64,000 bases of DNA, from contig WIDE01000037.1 in assembly GCA_015039315.1 (NCBI GenBank), positions 2,533 to 66,532 of the forward strand, given 5' to 3'. The position numbers and the translations under genes are program-made. Below the pieces are notes generated by a model. That model saw only the letters and a program-made list of their open reading frames with translations, was not told the DNA's origin and searched no databases. Below, in pieces: positions 62,673-64,000 of the stretch; position 1 is the stretch's first letter, and each line of letters starts with the position of its first letter. The stretch is from Clavulina sp. PMI_390 (Eukaryota > Basidiomycota > Agaricomycetes > Cantharellales > Hydnaceae).

Positions 62673-64000
62673 ATGAGCGCTCCATCTGGTGCACAAGCTG
62701 CTGTTTTGGTACAATCCGCGCCGATACCTGAGGACGCCAAGGCAGTACAGGGACCAGATTTTGAGAAGAAGCAAGACTTGAACTCTTTTCTGGAAAGTTA
62801 TGAGAAGATTGGCTTCCAAGCAACTAGCTTTGGACGTGCAGTCCAGATCGTTAATAATATGGTCAGCCGAACTTTGAATGCAACGCCATGTACCTGGTGC
62901 ACACCGCCTTACCTCGAATTGATTACAGAGGAATTGGAGACTCTCGGATGAGACTCCTACCGAAAACGAGCCAGATGAACTCCTCGACCCCGCTATCCGT
63001 GCCAATGTGCAGTGCAAGATCCTCCTTGGCTACACGTCCAACCTTATTTCTTCTGGCCTTCGTGAAGTCATCAAGTTCCTTGTCAAAAACAATCACGTAT
63101 CAGCTATCGTTACTACAGCTGGTGGTATCGAGGAAGACTTCATTAAGTGCCTTGGCCAAACTTATTTGGGGGATTTTGATCTCTCTGGGGCGGATCTGCG
63201 GAAGAAGGGTATGAATCGGATCGGGAATCTTGTGGTGCCCAATGATAACTACTGCAAATTCGAGGACTGGGTGACTCCAATTCTCGATGCGATGCTAAAG
63301 GAACAAAAAGAGGATGGGGTTATCTGGAGTCCTAGCTCCATCATACGAAGATTAGGGAAGGAAATCAACCACGAGGATTCGGTGTATTACTGGGCTTACA
63401 AAGTACGACGAGATTCCCTGCGACCGATCCTGTGCCTTCAGTCTGACGAGTCCTCCTAGAACGACATTCCGATATTCTGTCCTGCCCTAACTGATGGCTC
63501 CCTCGGAGATATGATCTATTTCCACTCGTTCCGGAACCCTGGCCTCATCGTTGACATAGCACAAGATATCAGAAAGCTCAACGATATTTCAATGAATGCA
63601 AAAAAGGCGGGGATGATCATTCTGGGTGGCGGGGTAGCGAAGCACCAAATCGCTAACGCGATGCTAATGGTGAGTATCGTCACTGTTCGGAAGGCTCGAA
63701 GCTTACACCTTGCTCCCTCTTCAGAGGAATGGCTCTGACTTTGCTGTATACATCGTAAGTCATCGCCCTCGCGGATTAATTCGAGTCTTTGACGTTCGCT
63801 TGAAATCTTTAGAACACGGGTCAAGAGTTTGATGGCTCTGATTCAGGGGCTCGACCCGACGAAGCGGTGTCATGGGGCAAAATTCGTGCGGGGTCACAAT
63901 CAGTCAAGGTACACTGAATCTACTCCTTTTATTACCAATTTGAAACTAATCAAGTACGTAGATCTACGCTGATGCCACCCTGGTATTCCCAATGTTGGTG
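62673..64000 (+). CDS. DYS1: Deoxyhypusine synthase (3' end beyond window)
   Basis: Transfers an aminobutyl group from spermidine to a lysine of eIF5A, the first step of hypusine formation. Six exons are visible (62673-62861, 62929-63402, 63460-63669, 63725-63754, 63813-63908, 63962-64000 open). Motifs are [118 protein letters not shown] and the active-site Lys in AVSWGKIR (about residue 324). The last visible residues ([11 protein letters not shown]) are near the expected C-terminus, so about 20-30 residues are missing. The start is the Met of the first exon. It is divergent from the cysteine synthase gene. Confidence 0.95.

Overview
This window is nuclear DNA from a filamentous basidiomycete. 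Nearly every gene is split by short (about 45-100 nt) GT-AG introns, and several exons are tiny. The gene content (CBM1-GH5 endoglucanase, GH128 glucanase, a DUF6593 protein, a family of secreted type-B carboxylesterases/lipases) suits an Agaricomycete. A Rhizoctonia/Ceratobasidium-type fungus is my best guess, by inference only. I recognised no rRNA, tRNA, CRISPR array or complete transposon.

Layout. 1-6.3 kb: a secreted stand-alone CBM1 mini-protein, an inverted repeat pair, and a CBM1-GH5 cellulase. 7.2-27.9 kb: a compact housekeeping block with RPB12, a GPATCH11-like G-patch protein, RRP8, hexokinase, UPRT, AP-3 mu, an uncharacterised coiled-coil protein interrupted by an in-frame stop, a mitochondrial PPR-like protein, DUF1748, an SOD-like mitoribosomal protein, DAD1/OST2, an M28 aminopeptidase and mitochondrial uL11m. 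27.9-38.3 kb: a gene-poor stretch with one DUF6593 gene. 38.3-50.5 kb: an AhpD-like protein, a GH128 glucanase, a tandem-RRM protein and a large Nem1-type phosphatase. 51.5-59.7 kb: three paralogous secreted carboxylesterases/lipases. 60.3-64.0 kb: a membrane-anchored mitochondrial-type cysteine synthase and deoxyhypusine synthase, the latter cut by the right edge.

Architecture. Six gene pairs are transcribed head to head from start-codon gaps of about 95-220 bp, so bidirectional promoters dominate the housekeeping block. The secreted hydrolases and the CBM1 protein instead have TATA-like boxes 60-105 nt upstream of the ATG. Functionally the window combines plant/fungal wall and lipid degradation with ribosome biogenesis (RRP8), transcription (RPB12), mitochondrial translation (uL11m, SOD-like mS42/43, possibly the PPR protein), sugar and pyrimidine metabolism, and membrane trafficking.

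Most notable observations: (i) microexons of 5-14 nt that are needed to keep conserved protein motifs in frame, with a 7-nt exon conserved in all three lipase paralogues and four microexons in the cysteine synthase gene; (ii) an intact 90-residue secreted CBM1 protein with no catalytic domain; (iii) a gene whose long reading frame is broken by one TAA lying inside a possible in-frame 174-nt intron.
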